Of a DNA stretch of 64,000 bases, positions 11,038 to 22,615 are shown in pieces. Source of the stretch: Nicotiana tabacum (taxonomy: Eukaryota > Streptophyta > Magnoliopsida > Solanales > Solanaceae); contig NC_134101.1 of assembly GCF_000715075.1 (NCBI RefSeq), forward strand, positions 152,135,584 to 152,199,583, written 5' to 3'. A program made the translations under genes and the position numbers. Below the pieces are notes generated by a model. The model searched no databases. It was not told where the DNA came from and saw only the letters and a program-made list of their open reading frames with translations. The first letter of the stretch is position 1. The number at the start of each line of letters is the position of its first letter.

Positions 11038-11050
11038 GCTGCCCCTCTTT
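11038..11050 (-). other. Polypurine tract next to the Ogre-type LTR
   Basis: The minus strand reads AAAGAGGGGCAGC directly before the LTR start TGTGAGC. This is the position and composition of the primer for plus-strand DNA synthesis, normally found before a 3' LTR. Confidence 0.7.
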
Positions 11051-11380
11051 GTGCGGAAACTCGAAGAGTTTTCGTGCAAAGATAAAGTGAGCGGATACGA
11101 GCGATTTTTGCCCGTTCAAATACTCCGTGGGAAGCATTTTTTGAAAGATTTGACCGAACCTCTGCTTCAAAGGTTTCCTACATATCCTTGGCTATAAAGG
11201 AATCAGGTCAATGTAGTTCGGGAAGTTTTGGGTAGCTGGGACTACCGTGGGACTGTGATGTTACTGCTGCTTCGTGCTGTTTTTACTGCTTGCTGACCTC
11301 CTTATTACACCTTACTTCAAAGGTAATACAAAAAGCTAAACTAGACTATGGTACATGAATTAACTATAGCGGTTGGCTAC
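11051..11380 (-). other. 3' untranslated region of a Tat/Ogre element
   Basis: This lies between the polypurine tract and the leader of the antisense gene, and shows no open frame. It may belong to the same family as the LTR on its left, with the junction to the antisense-gene element somewhere near 11380. That junction is a guess. Confidence 0.4.
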
Positions 11381-11532
11381 CGTTTGGTCTGCTCCAACGT
11401 ATATGTTTGCCCTTGATAAATACTTCTTCCTTCGCCCCCTATTTTCCACTGTAAAAAGAGTTCTTCTTACTTCTCTCTTGTGCTCTTTCTCTGATTACGA
11501 TCTCCTCTTTCCTTTGAAACCTTTTGATAAGA

Positions 11533-11849
11533 ATGGCGAAGTCTTCCATCTCTGTCCCTCAGGAGGATGTGCCTCCCTCTTCTCCACGCTCGTCTAAGGA
11601 TAAGGCAATAGTATCCCCTATCCTTGAGGAATTCATCTCAGGATCCTGCGAAATGATCTTTGATTTCAAGGTCGAGAAGCCTTCTTCGAAACCGGGATGG
11701 TATAAACCCGTGTCCCGATATATTAATTTAATAGCAGACGCTGAGAAGGTGAAGACTGACTGCCTATGAGGGGATGCGGTGTTGGTGGAGATTCCTTCTC
11801 AGGGAGAGGACATAACGATATACAAATCCGATTTCCTTTGTGTGTATAC
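11533..11849 (+). pseudogene. Antisense accessory gene of the Tat element, 5' part
   Basis: The frame starts at ATG 11533 in a good plant context (AAGAATGGCG), giving MAKSSISVPQEDVPPSSPRS, then a short acidic segment and PGWYKPVSRYINLI. A TGA at 11767-11769 interrupts it, but the same frame resumes and runs to 11849, where the Athila LTR begins. The gene continues at 23856. The strand is opposite to the element's pol. A pyrimidine-rich leader lies at 11430-11520, with a weak TATA-like GATAAATAC at 11415-11423. The family resembles the 'putative gypsy-type transposon' domain proteins (Pfam Transposase_28-like); this is recognised by pattern, not by search. Confidence 0.65.
11845..11849. repeat. 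Target-site duplication TATAC, left
   Basis: TATAC directly precedes the Athila LTR at 11850 and recurs directly after the other LTR at 23851-23855. Five bases is the usual length for Ty3/gypsy. Confidence 0.9.
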
Positions 11850-13116
11850 TGATCACGCCCAACTATGCCTTCTAAAAGGCAAAGTGGTCGTTGCAAATAT
11901 AATCTGATTTTAAGTTAGGAGTCGAATCCTCAGGGAACTAACCTATCTATTACAACTCTTTGGCAATGCTATTATCAACTCAACCAATTTCTAGATGCAA
12001 GATTTTTATCAATCAATCTTGGGTTTTTCTTAACTACTTCAAATAATATTGAAAATAACAATATGCTAGATTAAAGATAGTTCAATGGTAAAAAGGTCTA
12101 GCGCAGTGATTTCCCCAATTACTAGTTTAGGTCTTGCCTCTTTCGCTATAATCTCGCCGTAATACTCTATGAGGATTAAGAGCTATGGGTTATTATAATT
12201 ATCTCTCGATCAACTACAATAATTTACTAGAGCATTCTCTCGAACTACTCTAGCTGACAATATGTGCAGCTCTAAATTATCCCACCAAAGTTTCGTTATC
12301 TCTAAACCTACTTTTAAGTTCAAGTAATGAATCTCTTCAATTACCCAAAGGTGGTGTTGTTCAACAGCCGTCTAACCTAATATTCTTTCTCAAGCAATAT
12401 AAGGTAATTAGACACGATTAATCAAGGGCTCATTCAATTAATCACCATACAAAACGTAGTTGAACAATCATATAATAATACTGGCTCAATTATAACAAGT
12501 TGATTCAAACTTCAACCAAAAATTGGTTCCATCAACCCTAGATAATTGTTTAGCTACTTATAACAAAATAGAATAAAACTACAAAGTTGTTCAAAATGAA
12601 TAATTGCAAGAATTAAAAGGAGATAGAAAAACTCTAATGTTTGGTTGATCTTCTCACACTTGTTCTTGCCTCCAAAGTAGTCTAAAAACAAGATTAATTC
12701 CGTCTTGGGCGAGCTTCTAAAGTTTATAAGGGTTTGGAACAAGTTTTCCCCGAATTACACTTTAGTCCCCAATTTTCTGGCACTTGAACAGTTCACCACG
12801 GTCGCGGCAAGACCGCGGTGAACGCTGAACATTCTGCCTCGCATAATTGATCTGTCGCGGTTCAACCACGGTTCCAGTGCGGTCGCGGTGGATTTCACTC
12901 AATCCATTTTTGCTTCTTTATGCTTGGGTACTTCTTGATTGGGTGTTTTCTTCACATTATTGACTCCAAAACACTCCGTAGTGCTTCCTCACTTAGATTA
13001 TTCCCTACGAAGAAAAAGAACACCATTTAGAGCATTTTGTTATCAATTCGCCTATAAAACAACAATAAATCATGGTAATATTAAGGTGTAAATATCATCT
13101 ATATAGCCTAATATCA
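11850..13116 (-). repeat. Athila B 3' LTR
   Basis: Length 1267 bp. In plus orientation it begins TGATCACGCCCAACTATGCC and ends CTATATAGCCTAATATCA. It is 32 bp longer than its partner; the differences concentrate in a segment lost from the partner near 23056 and in the GC-rich palindromes (12793-12893). Confidence 0.92.
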
Positions 13117-13130
13117 ACACCCCACAGTTA
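13117..13130 (-). other. Athila B polypurine tract
   Basis: The minus strand reads TAACTGTGGGGTGT directly before the 3' LTR. Element C has the matching GTGTGGGGTGT at 52576-52588. Confidence 0.8.
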
Positions 13131-14814
13131 AATCATTGCTATTCCTCTTGCAATCCACCACACTCTATCAAAGTTCCTTCCCTAATCTTTTCCCTTAACG
13201 ACTCACACCTTGAACAATTTACCAAAGTTGCACCTAGTAGTGAACAACCTTTGCCTCAAAAGTCGAATCTCTCGTACCATGCAACATTCGCACTTACTCA
13301 AACTACTCTATACAGAAGTCAAGACTTACCTTTCCTTTGTAAATCACATGCCCTCACATCACACAAGAGAGTAGTTCCACAACTAATATGATTAAAAACA
13401 ATTAGGAACTCAGATGGACAAAATTCGCTCATTCTTCAAAAGAACATTCATATGCCACAAAGATGCACCATAGGCTTGCCCATAGTGTAATACTCTACTA
13501 ATCGAGCCTATCCAGTCTAAGATCAATTAGGACTTCATTTGGTTGTAATGTAGTCGAAGGGATGGGTAGGATATATTTGGATATAGTGACTAGCCTCCCT
13601 AAGCACTTTTAATACAAAACACATTAACATTCCATATCATTCTTTTGTCAACGAGACATTCCCCACAATTTATTTATAACATCCCATTCCTTTAGGTGCA
13701 TTTGCATCAAGCTACCACTTATCAACTACTATATTTATTTATTCATTTTTTTCGTGGCGCTTCTTCTTTTATTCTTCAAAACTGCACCTTTCCTCTATTT
13801 CATTGGCTCCACTCAAAACCAAACCACCACCCCACACTTTACTTTTGCATATGTCAAGGCTATTCAAGTGCTCATGGGAGGTAAAAAGGTTCAAATAGAA
13901 GGCTATTCAAACAATTGGGTAAGGTTCGTAATGTGGTTGCCAAAGAAGCAGGCTTATAGGTTCAACGAGGTTATCTACGATGTATTACATTCAGGTGGAT
14001 TTACGTTATATATCTGGCTTAACAAAGAAATGCCTATATCACTTCTAAGACTGAATGAAGCTACTATTTCGCTTTGCAAACACACAGGGCAAGCTCTAGG
14101 CTGATGTAAAACATGGAATACAGTATAGCTCACACACACATGGCATATGACTCACACCGGATTGATTTATCAAGACATTCTCTTTTGAGTGTTCAAGTCA
14201 GCTACAAACATACAACTTTAAGGCACTTTAGTAAGAGTCAACCATTGAGACTAAGCGTTACACTCTAGTGCCGATTGTATTCAGGTGTATTAATGCCAAG
14301 GGATTCTCTATCTATTTCAGCTCGTAGCACATCAATGCTAAATGAAACTAAAAACAAAATAAACAAAAACTACCTACACCCAGTTCAAGCTAAACCCTTG
14401 GAAAAGAACCGTGGCCCGAAGAAAAACCAAGGGGGAGTTACTACACTACCTAAAAATAAAATAAAAAAATCTTTTTGATATTTTCTCTAGACTAACTTCT
14501 CTCAAGAAACTGTCTCAAATATCCGTCATCAGGAAGAGTCCTTATATTCTCTTCTTTTTTTTCTTTTTTTTTGTTCGATTCATATCCCTCAAGAGACCTG
14601 TCGAAAGGTGTCCGTCGTTGAGCCAAGTCAAATTTAATTACATGATCCTACCATACCAATCAATCAAAAATAAAGCAACATCATACAAAGTTACACAATC
14701 TATTTACAACAACATCATACAACAACCGCCATCCCCCACCCCATGCTTAAAAATATGGCATGTCCCCATGTCAACAAATAAAGAGCAGAGTAAGGAATGT
14801 GACTTCCCTAAAGA
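13131..14814 (-). other. Athila B 3' untranslated region
   Basis: There is no supportable gene. A 116-codon frame on the plus strand (13754-14104) resembles nothing I know. The segment near 14585-14620 matches, in reverse complement, the same part of element C (about 51210-51245, an ACGGACA...TCTCTTGAGG motif), so it is conserved family sequence rather than host DNA. Confidence 0.6.
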
Positions 14815-15967
14815 TCAATCCTGATCAGAGATGGTGTCGAGATCAAGGCGACATGCTCGTCCTAGCACTCGAAGCCATCCCATAATCTTCTTTTCTGACT
14901 TTGTCTGTTGAGTGGTTAGAGTGTCAACTCTGGTTCCCAAGTCTGTGACAGAAGTGCAGAGACCAATCATTTCCTGCTCCAGGGCTGTCATGCGGGTACT
15001 TTGGCGGGGCTGTGATGTGCCCGCCTCCTCAACTCTCGTAGGTGGTGGGACTTTAGCTGCCTCAACATCATCATCATCAGATTCATCATCTGATTCAACA
15101 ACATTCACCACTGGCTCTATCCCAATTCTGATTTTTCTTGCCAGGAACGGGGCTTTCAGTGGCAATTTCCCATCAACTTTAAGGTTTTCAGGGACTCTAG
15201 CAAGACAGCACAACTTGGTGACTAGAGAAGGGAAGTAGAAGCCTTTGAGTAACTCAGGTGATCTAATGAACATCTCGTCATGGAGGAGCCGAACCACATC
15301 AAAATCCTTGTGGGCTATGAAACAGTAGATCGCTGCCGCTCGTGGTTGATTGACATCGATCGTATTGCTGGAGGGCAACAACTGACTGTTGATAATTGTG
15401 AGCCAACACTTAGCCTCCTAATTGAGAGCCTGGAAGTTAAGTGTGATCCGGGGCTTTATCCATATGTATTCTCTGTCTGGCACACACATAGTCTCAAGAA
15501 GAGTTGCCCACAAGGCACTTGTTTGGCTATAAGTACGATAAACATCAGATTCCCCCACCCCCCCCGAACACTGGCAGCCGGTACACCTTGCGGATAGCCT
15601 CGATGGATGCATTTACTCAGGTATTGCGTACAGTAACAACCTCATTCTCATGTTCCGGGCAATTAGCATAGAATTCCCTTACCATCTGAATAGTGGCCTC
15701 CTCTGGTTCCTCAAAGAAGATGTCCAGCTGACACCTCCTCAACTCATTGAAGATATTCGGGCATTCCACCTCCAAGGCTTCTCGGTCGATATGCACCTGA
15801 TGTAACAATTTATTAGCCGTCTTTGCATTGTACCTATCCTCCACCGGTTTGGAGACAAACCTAGTGCTGTCAAACTGTGGCTCACTGGCTTGACTCTTAG
15901 CTCTCGAGGAACTTCCCGGTCCACTAGAGGAGGATCCGGTGTTGTGTCTCGTCCTAGATGGATGCAT
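14815..15967 (-). pseudogene. Athila B ORF3 (envelope-position 'plant transposon' protein)
   Basis: It starts at ATG 15967, five bases after a splice-acceptor-like CAG (15975-15973). Pieces are 15967-15616 (ending VRNT then TGA), 15612-15418 (frame changed after a run of C at 15551-15562 on the plus strand) and 15381-14815. The N-terminus is S/R-rich. The middle shares REFYANxP...VTVR and later DEMxIRSPxxxKGxxFPSLV with element C. Then come an acidic stretch (ESDDESDDDD), a heptad-like segment and the end LGRACRLDLDTISDQD. It resembles Pfam 'putative plant transposon protein' (Transposase_32-like). I see no signal peptide or membrane span, so an envelope role is not supported. Confidence 0.7.
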
Positions 15968-15990
15968 TTTACCTGTCAAATAAAGAAACG
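15968..15990 (-). promoter_or_regulatory. Candidate splice acceptor before Athila B ORF3
   Basis: The minus strand reads TTTCTTTATTTGACAG, then GTAAA, then the ORF3 ATG. The spacing of five bases between CAG and ATG is the same in element C. It would allow ORF3 to be made from a spliced message. Confidence 0.45.
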
Positions 15991-16259
15991 CCTATCAGTG
16001 AGGGTGTGAGATGCGTGAACTATGGGTGGTTACTCAGACTTCACCACATCCATGTCACATTAGCCTTTATAGCTTCATTGGGGCAATTCCACAAACACCT
16101 TGTGGGCAAAACAATTTCTTAACACATATAGCCCATATGGATATATCAAAGCTTCCCCTAAATCAAAAGTGGTACTACACCAATCCCCCCACAACAAATA
16201 GTTCAACACCCACAAACATACACCTCTCCACCACATTATACACATAATTCCTTAACAAG

Positions 16260-16620
16260 CACCCACCAAGACACAATTCAAAAGAAAAAGAACAAAAAAA
16301 GAAATCTACCAGAAATACTACACAATTACAACATTAAACTACATAAAAAAACTAAAATAAAATACAAAAGACGAGGTAAGGGAGAGGAGATATACCTTGA
16401 TGGAAGAGAGAAGGAGATGAGTGGGGATGGGGGAAGTATGAGGAGTGAAGAAGAAGAAGAAGAGAGGAGTGATTTGGGAGTTAGGGTTAGAGAGAGAGAA
16501 ATTGGGAAATAACGAAGGGGGAGGGGCAGGTTTTTTGGTGTTTGGTGTATAGGGGGGTAAGGAATATAAAATATAAGAAGAAGAAAAGAAAGAAAAAGAA
16601 AAGAAATAAAATAAAAAAAA
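16260..16620 (-). repeat. Purine-rich low-complexity tract in Athila B
   Basis: This is a plus-strand purine run (GAAGAAGAAGA, AGAGAGAGA, AAAGAAAG), read as pyrimidine on the element's coding strand. It lies just upstream of ORF3. Element C has a comparable pyrimidine-rich stretch at 49130-49360. Confidence 0.6.
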
Positions 16621-16629
16621 CTAACTTGG

Positions 16630-16790
16630 TTCCTACCGCGGCCGTGGTGGGTTACATACGTGAGGCAGTGAAGTAGCCTCTCACCGCGATCGAGCCATGG
16701 TCCCACCGCGATCGCAGTGGGTTGACGTTCCTGAGGCAGAATGCTCGCCTCTCACCGTGGTCCTACCACGGCCGCGGTGCTGCCCAGTTT
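16630..16790 (-). repeat. GC-rich palindrome array between Athila B integrase and ORF3
   Basis: There are repeated CACCGCGATCG, CCACGGCCGCGG and CCGCGGCCGTGG motifs, each close to self-complementary, separated by AGGCA-type spacers. The same kind of motif occurs in this element's LTRs (12793-12893, 23525-23633), suggesting a shared origin. Confidence 0.75.
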
Positions 16791-16894
16791 TTTTATAATA
16801 AACATGTTACACACACGAATGAAACACAACAATCTTGGGTTGCCTCCCAAGCAGTGCCTGATTTAATGTTGCGGCACGACGCAGGCTCGAAGCA

Positions 16895-19800
16895 TCACTC
16901 TTCATTCACGTACTGGGGCTCTTCCAACATTATTGTCTCTCTATCCCCTTTCTCATTTGCCATTCCAATGTAGTGTTTCAACCTCTGACCATTCAATATG
17001 AACTTATTCGTCCCATTCACTGATTCAATCTCAACAGCTCCATTTGGGAACATTTGCACCACTCTGAAGGGTCCTGACCATCGGAACTTCAACTTACCCA
17101 GAAATAATCTCAATCTGGAGTTGTATAACAATACTAGATCTCCAGATTTGAAGTTTCGGTCCACGATGTGCTTGTCATGCATCATCTTCATCTGTTCTTT
17201 GTATAATCTAGCACTCTCGAATGCCTAGAACCTGAATTCCTCTAGCTCATGTAACCCAGTGACTCTGTTAGTGCCTGATGTCTCCATGTCCAAGTTCAAC
17301 TGCCGTAATGCCCAAAGTGCTTTGTGCTCAAGCTCTACCGGGAGGTGACATGCCTTTCCAAACACCAACTTGTATGGTGACATACCAATTGGAGTTTTGA
17401 AGGTTGTGCGGTACGCCCACAAGGCATCATCCAGCTTCCTTGCCCAATTAGTCCTTATTTCATTCACTGTTTTTGTAAGGACACTTATAATCTCCCTGTT
17501 GGACACTTCAACTTGCCCGTTCGACTGTGGATGATATGGGGTGGTCACCTTATGACGAACTCCATACTTTTCCAGCAGCCGTGCGAAAGCTCTATTACAG
17601 AAATGGGTACCGCCATCACTGAGTATAGCTTTTGGGGTACTAAATTGTGTGAAAATATTCTTCTTCAGAAAGCCTGTTACCCCTTTAGCATCATTGGTCG
17701 GGAGAGCCACTGCTTCGATCCACTTGGAGACGTAGTCAACTACTACCAATATGTACTTATTACCATACGAGCTGACAAATGTCCCTATGAAGTCGATCCC
17801 CCATATGTCAAAAACCTCCACCTCTTGAATTGTGGTCATTGGCATCTCATGTCTGCGAGATATGTTGCCTGTCCTTTGGCATTCATCGCAACTTTTGACC
17901 CAAGCATGGGCATCCTTGAATAGAGTTGGCCAATACAAGCCCTACTCCAACACCTTAGCTGTTGTCCGAATTCCTCCAAAGTGCCCACCATATGGTGAGG
18001 CATGGCAAGCCTGCAAAACAGAATTTTGATCTTTCTCAGGGATACACCGCCGGATCATGTTATCTACATATATTTAAACAATAGAGGTTCATCCCAATAA
18101 TAAGACCGACAATTACGAAAGAACTTTTTCTTTTGAATAGAGGAGAGTTCATGAGGCACAATACCACTTGCTAAATAATTAGCAATGTCAGCATACCATG
18201 GTGCCTCCTCCATTGTCATTTCTAGTAACTGTTCATCCGGGAATATCTCTGTTATATCCTCAACCTCTACGTTCTTTTCAGCACCTTCCAACCGTGAGAG
18301 GTGGTCAGCCACTTGGTTCTCTGTCTTTTTTCTGTCACGTATCTCCATATAGAATTCTTGTAACCGAAGAACCCGGCGAATCAAACGTGGCTTTGACTCC
18401 TTCCTTTCTATCAGGTACCTAATTGTTGCATGATCAGTGTAAACAATAACTTTTGAGCCAATCAAGTATGACCTGAATTTGTCAAATGCAAAAACGATAG
18501 CCAACATCTCCTATTCTGTCACGGTGTAATTGAGTTGTGCACCGCTAAGCGTTCTGCTTGCATAGTAAATCGGGTGTATCAGTTTATCTTTTCTCTGCCC
18601 CAAGACTGCTCCTATAGTATAATAAATTGCATCGCACATGAGCATAAACAGTTTCTACCAGTTGGGTGCAACAATGATGGGTGCAGTCACCAATATCTTC
18701 TTCAATTCCTCAAATGCTAACCGACAATCATTAGAAAATACAAAGGGGTGATCCTTTTCAAGGAGTTTACATAACGGGTTAACAATTTTAGAGAAATCTT
18801 TTATGAATCGCCTGTAGAACCCGGCGTGCCCAAGGAAACTTCTCATTGCCTTGACCTAAGTGGGCAGTGGCAACTTTTCAACCATGTCAACCTTAGCATG
18901 GTCAACCTCAATTCCCTTACTAGATAGTCGATGCCCCAGGACTATCCCTTCTTGTACCATAAAATGGTACTTCTCCAGTTCAACACTAAATTTGTCTCCA
19001 TACATCTTTTGATTACTCTTCTTAAGTTGTGAAGACAATCCTCAAATGAACCCCCCACCACGGAGAAATCATCCATAAAAACCTCCATAATGTCCTCCAC
19101 CATGTCTATCAAAATGGCTAACATGCACCGTTGAAATGTCGTCGGTGCATTGCACAGCCCAAAAGGCATTCTCCAAAAGGCAAAGATGCCATATGGACAA
19201 ATGAATGATGCTTTCTCTCTGTCTTTGAGGGCTATTGAGATATGATTGTACCCCGAATATCTATCCAAGAAACAAAAGTGTGATTGCCCGGCCAGCTTGT
19301 CCAACATCTGGTCAATGAATGGCAGGGGAAGTGGTCCTTCCGGGTGGCTATGTTCAATTTCGGATAATCCATGCAAATCCGCCATCCCGTGACTGTACGA
19401 GTCAAGATCAACTCGTTGTTCTCATTTTTCACAACCGCCATTCCCCCTTTTTTCGGTACACAGTGGACAAGGCTGACCCAATTGCTGTCAGAGATGGGGA
19501 AGATGATTCTCGCATCTAACCATTTGATCACTTCCTTCTTCACCACCTCTTTCATATTCGGGTTCAGCCTTCGTTGATGTTCTCTGGAATGTTTGTGCCC
19601 TTCTTCCAAGAGAATCTTGTGCATATAGAAGGTCGGGCGGATACCCTTTATGTCTGCCATGGTCCAACCAATGGCAGTCTTACATTCTTGTAGTACCTTT
19701 AGGAGTTGCTCTACCTGCACATCTAGCAAACCGAATGATATAATGACAGGAAAAGTAGAGTCAGGGCCTAAGAAAATGTACCTGAGGTGAGATGGGAGCA

Positions 19801-20530
19801 GTTTCAGCTCCAGCTTAGGTGGTTTCTCTACTAATGGCTTTGCTGGAGGTGTAGACCTTTTTTCTAACTCAAGGGACTCGAACTGAGGTTCCTTTTTCCA
19901 GAATCCTTGGCCTTCAAGTTCCATGACCAACTCAGCTAACCCTTCACCATCCATCTCCTCTAAATTTGTCAGGCAAGCCTCTAATAGATCTTTAGCCGTC
20001 AAGGTCACATCATCTTCGTGTAGGATCACATCCACTACCTCCACCAAGGAGCAATTAGCATATTCACTGGGTCTCCTCATGTATTGCTGAACATTGAATA
20101 TGACTTTTTCATCGTTCAGCCTCATTTTTAATTCTATAGTCTCACAATCAATCAGTGCTCTCCCAGTGGCTAAGAATGGCCTCCCTAAAATGATAGGTAT
20201 CTCCTCGTCTACTTGATAATCCAGAATAACAAAGTCTGCAGGGAACACAAACTTCCCCACTTGTACCAACACATCATCAAGAATCCCAGTTGGCCTTTTA
20301 ACCATGCGATCAGCCAGTTGCAACAGTATCGAAGTCAGTCTAGCTCTGCCAATGCCCAATTTGGTGTATATAGCCAGAGGCATCAAATTTATGCTGGCTC
20401 CTAAGTCACATAATGCATTTGCAAAGGCATAAATCCCAATAGTGCATGGGATAGTAAAGCTACCTGGGTCAGACATCTTTTGAGCCATGGGTCTTGTCAC
20501 TACTGCGCTGCAGGTCTGCGTCAGAGTCAC
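16895..20530 (-). pseudogene. pol: Athila B protease-reverse transcriptase-RNase H-integrase
   Basis: Protease: [17 protein letters not shown] (DLGAS active site) in the frame starting 20530, with partner motif [11 protein letters not shown]. Reverse transcriptase: [11 protein letters not shown] and FWRMPFGLCNAPTTFQR, then the catalytic pair in [10 protein letters not shown] (F instead of Y is usual in Athila). RNase [14 protein letters not shown]. Integrase (17938-16895): zinc-finger remnant [10 protein letters not shown], core [16 protein letters not shown] and [10 protein letters not shown], giving D, D and E, and a C-terminal [13 protein letters not shown]. Shifts occur near 19335 and 19000; stops near 18845, 18656, 18510, 17940 and 17222 also break it. 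The integrase core of 237 residues is open. Confidence 0.88.
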
Positions 20531-20917
20531 TATGGATAGGTCCTAAAAATCAAACTTCCGTGACATTAGGTCCTTCATCATCTTCGCATAGCCTGGCATC
20601 TCCCTCAAGTCATCCATCAAAGGAATATTCAATTGAATTTGACGCAGCATCTCCATGAATTTCCTGTATTGATCTTCCTTCTTTTATTTTATCAGTCTAT
20701 GAGGGAATGGTGCAGGTATCACCCTTTGTGCACTGCTTGCTGGATTCTCTCTGTTGGGTTTCTGTGGCACAAGAGGTGCCACCTGTTTTGCAGCTTGTTC
20801 ACTCACCTTTACCTTACCCTTTTCATCCTGACCCTATTCAACCACCACTTCAGTAAGTTCTGTTGGTTAATCTACCTCTAGTGGAACTAGAGTGGATGGC
20901 GTAGTCTCTTTGTTAGC

Positions 20918-22332
20918 TTATGCAACTTCCTGCTCTTTGTCTAAGTCTCTTCCATTTCGGAGACTCACTGTCATCAGCTGATTCGGGTTTTGTTCCTTAG
21001 GGTTAATGTTTGTGTCTGCTGGCAATGTTCCCTGGGGGCAGTTGTTTAAAACCATAGACAGCTGCCCCAACTGAGTTTTAATGTTCTTTATAGCTGAATC
21101 ATGCACTGCCAACTTTTCCTGCATCTTACCATTTGTCCCAATGAGTTACTGAAGCATACCCCTGATCTCTACCATGTTGTTATCTTGCTACTGAGGAGGT
21201 GGTTGATATGTCAATTGTTGCTGGTGGTTCTGCTGTGGATAACCTTGCTATCTCTGGTATGACACCATTTGGCCTTAGGGTTGCATACCTCCAGGTTGTT
21301 GCATGTTTGGCTTGTATTGCTGATTTGGTGCCGGTCTCCATTGTTGTCCTCCTTGTCTCTGACCCCCAAAGTTGTTAACATAATTCATATCTTCTCTTAC
21401 CCCTTGATTGTCACCTTCTCCATTCCATGAGCACACATAAGACTGATTAACACAGGGTGTACATAGTCCTCCATTAGTCGTGTCAATAATATGCACATGT
21501 TTTGTACCCATCTCATCAATCTTTTTTGTCAATATACTCATAGCCATGTTCTCTACATGCGAATTATCTGGGTCAAGAGGAACTGAGTGCCCTATGGGTG
21601 CCAGTGTTGTACCTATAGTCATCCACCCCGAATTTTGGGACATCTTGTCAAGAAGGACTTTGCATTCGGTGAATGCCTTACTCAAAAATGCACCCTCAGC
21701 TAAAGCATCCACATTGGCCTTTAGATTGTCAGCTAATCCCATGTAGAACCTCTGACTGAGCATCTGGTATGGAATACCATGGTGATGAGACTTCACTAGC
21801 ATCCTTTTAAATCTTTCCCAAGTTTCCTGCAAGGTCTCAGTCTACTATTACTTGTACTGCAATATTTCATCAATCTGCCTTGTAGTCTTGTTGGGCGGGT
21901 AGAACTTATTCAGGAACTGCTTGACTAATTCCTCCCAGGTGACAATGGAATTGATTGGGAGCGAATTTAGCCAAGTCTGAGCTTCCCCAGTCACAGAGAA
22001 CGGGAACAGTACTAGCTTGATAACTTTTGGGGTCACATTCGGTTGCCTTTGGGTCACACAAATCGACAAAAAAAATTCAAGTGCCGTTGAGGGTCTTCAA
22101 TGTGTGACCCAGAGAACAATCCCTTATTCTGCAGAAGATAAAGCATGTTGTTGGTGATCTGGAATGTCTCCGCTTGGATTGGGGGCACAACTATGGCTGT
22201 AGCCAGGTTGTCAGCTGTAGGTTGTGCCCAAACATAAAGTGCAGCTTCTGGCACCAGAGGTGCCACTACTCTGATGTTTGGGGGAGCTGGCGCATCCCCG
22301 ACGTTCCCGTTGACATTTTCTACGTCACCCAT
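20918..22332 (-). pseudogene. gag: Athila B gag
   Basis: It begins MGDVENVNGN at 22332. The capsid-like part includes FQITNNMLYLLQNKGLFSG, LFPFSVTGEAQTWLNSLP and VKQFLNKFYPPNKT. A shift sits in the T run (plus-strand poly-A) near 22068. Three consecutive stops, TAA TAG TAG, lie at about 21847-21839, followed by ETLQETWERFKRML in the same frame. More stops occur between 21275 and 21124 in a Q-rich stretch, where CAA/CAG to TAA/TAG changes would explain them. Element C shows the same protein with fewer lesions. The 390 bases to the protease frame (20531-20917) continue the linker in broken form. Confidence 0.85.
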
Positions 22333-22592
22333 GTCAAATTCGAGCTGGTGTGGTTGTTGTGATTATTGGATCCTCTTGTTGGCACGGTTCAATGCCCTGA
22401 ATGTTTTCTCAGAGTTTGAGAGTCCTTCTAGCAGTTCTCTAGTCCACGAAGAGTTTCTAGGCATACACCTGAATTCCACGAGAGTTCAAACGTGAGAATT
22501 TCAATGAAAAGATTGTTTAACACCTTTGAAAATGGATTTAAACTAATAATTCTAACACTACTTGTAAGTTTTAATAAATAACACCGTTAGTT

Positions 22593-22610
22593 CCCCCGGA
22601 AACGGCGCCA
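22593..22610 (-). other. Athila B primer binding site (tRNA-Asp type)
   Basis: The minus strand reads TGGCGCCGTTTCCGGGGG, five bases from the LTR. It differs at two positions from the sequence at 43172-43189, which fits the 3' end of plant tRNA-Asp. Confidence 0.85.
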
Positions 22611-22615
22611 AAATT

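Noticed and set aside
11524..11532. Start of the antisense gene three codons earlier
   Set aside because: The codon at 11524 is TTG. ATG 11533 has a good context and begins MAKSS, a sensible N-terminus.
13754..14104. 116-codon plus-strand frame in the Athila B untranslated region
   Set aside because: It has no recognisable motif, no matching frame at the equivalent place in element C and composition like its surroundings. Taken as chance.
14815..15967. Calling Athila ORF3 a true envelope protein
   Set aside because: No signal peptide, membrane span or furin-like site is visible. Its similarity is to plant transposon-type proteins.
16326..16706. 126-codon minus-strand frame with leucine/serine/proline runs
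   Set aside because: It translates the purine-rich low-complexity tract; no homologue at the same place in element C.
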